A stretch of 5,470 nt of DNA from Puniceicoccaceae bacterium (GTDB lineage Bacteria > Verrucomicrobiota > Verrucomicrobiia > Opitutales > Coraliomargaritaceae). Numbering within the stretch: the first letter of the stretch is position 1; the number at the start of each line of letters is the position of its first letter. A model generated the notes under the pieces. It was not told where the DNA came from and ran no database searches. It was given only the letters and a program-made list of their open reading frames with translations. The translations under genes were made by a program, and so were the position numbers. The stretch spans positions 1-5,470 of the forward strand of contig PWZW01000210.1 of assembly GCA_003567255.1 (NCBI GenBank), in the 5' to 3' direction. This document shows positions 5,162-5,470 of this stretch, piece by piece.

Positions 5162-5470
5162 GCAAAGGTCCGTCCCTTCGTTTTTTTGGTTTTTGCTCCG
5201 GGCCGCCTGCGCGCTTGGTTGCCTTTCCGTTTGCCCGGCGGCATTGTTAGCTGCCGAAAGTACTTCGTCGCAGGCACCCACCGAGGGGCTGCGTGTCGCT
5301 ACTTACAACGTGCAGAACTATCTGTCGATGAACCGTCATGTCGATGGACGTTGGCGGTCCAACTACCCAAAACCAGAGTCGGAAAAGTCGGCGCTCCGCG
5401 CGGTCATTCATTCGGTCAATCCGGATATCCTGGCGATTCAGGAAATGGGTGAGGCCCTGTACCTCACTGA
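5154..5470 (+). CDS. Exported endonuclease/exonuclease/phosphatase family protein, N-terminal part
   Basis: An open frame begins at ATG 5154 (or in-frame ATG 5139) and continues past the right edge, giving 105 residues. Residues 1 to about 35 look like a Sec signal peptide: basic start (MLKQR), hydrophobic core, and a likely cleavage site near LLAAES. The mature part starts the DNase I-like fold: LRVATYNVQNYL (46-57), where Asn52 is the expected active-site residue, and NPDILAIQEMGE (89-100), where Glu97 is the expected metal ligand. Family members hydrolyse phosphodiester or phosphomonoester bonds; the substrate cannot be named. The catalytic His and Asp residues near the C-terminus are outside the window. 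ATG 5154 overlaps the M48 gene by 8 bases (5139 would overlap by 23), and no Shine-Dalgarno sequence is seen, so translational coupling is likely. Confidence 0.85.
   Translation, partial: MLKQRSVPSFFWFLLRAACALGCLSVCPAALLAAESTSSQAPTEGLRVATYNVQNYLSMNRHVDGRWRSNYPKPESEKSALRAVIHSVNPDILAIQEMGEALYLT

Noticed and set aside
5154..5228. Possible lipoprotein signal at ALGC in the exported hydrolase
   Set aside because: The residue at -3 is Ala and at -2 Leu, unlike a standard lipobox, and a conventional cleavage site near LLAAES fits better.
5186..5452. 88-codon open frame on the + strand
   Set aside because: It lies in a different frame from the phosphoesterase-fold protein that runs off the window and shows no family resemblance, whereas the 5154 frame has a signal peptide and DNase I-like motifs.
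1..5470. Mobile elements, CRISPR arrays or phage remnants
   Set aside because: No spaced direct repeats, terminal inverted repeats with a transposase, or integrase-like frames are visible; the tRNA 3' end is not repeated elsewhere in the window as an attachment site would be.

Overview
This window looks like ordinary chromosomal housekeeping DNA from a Gram-negative-type bacterium. The omega subunit, homoserine kinase and Ste24-like protease read like sequences from Verrucomicrobiota (class Opitutae), but that placement rests on remembered sequence character and is only moderately secure. No transposase, integrase, phage gene or CRISPR array is visible.

Layout, left to right. The left edge holds the first 41 codons of a leftward ABC-transporter ATPase (1-124). 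Diverging from it is a small protein I do not recognise (226-453), followed by an inverted repeat that may end its transcript. A rightward housekeeping group follows: rpoZ (603-821, RNA polymerase omega, TTG start), smpB (878-1357, trans-translation factor) and thrB (1419-2351, homoserine kinase). Gaps of about 60 bases fit co-transcription. A non-coding stretch with a plausible promoter and a strong hairpin leads into a stand-alone transglutaminase-like cysteine protease (2508-3389). Next is a tRNA-His(GTG) gene with its own TTGACA promoter (3499-3575). About 320 bases without a convincing gene but rich in inverted repeats (3576-3895) then precede a Ste24/CAAX-type M48 membrane metalloprotease (3896-5161). 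Its 3' end overlaps the start of an exported endonuclease/exonuclease/phosphatase-family protein (5154 to the window edge).

How the genes relate. rpoZ, smpB and thrB serve transcription, ribosome rescue and threonine synthesis; the grouping looks like a shared transcription unit rather than one pathway. The M48 protease and the exported hydrolase are probably translationally coupled because their frames overlap by 8 bases. Recognisable Shine-Dalgarno sequences are scarce: only rpoZ has a clear one.

I found no convincing new multi-gene system. The points most worth checking are the structured region between tRNA-His and the M48 gene, the hairpin and palindrome upstream of the transglutaminase gene, the unrecognised 75-residue protein, and a changed residue in the homoserine kinase active-site motif.
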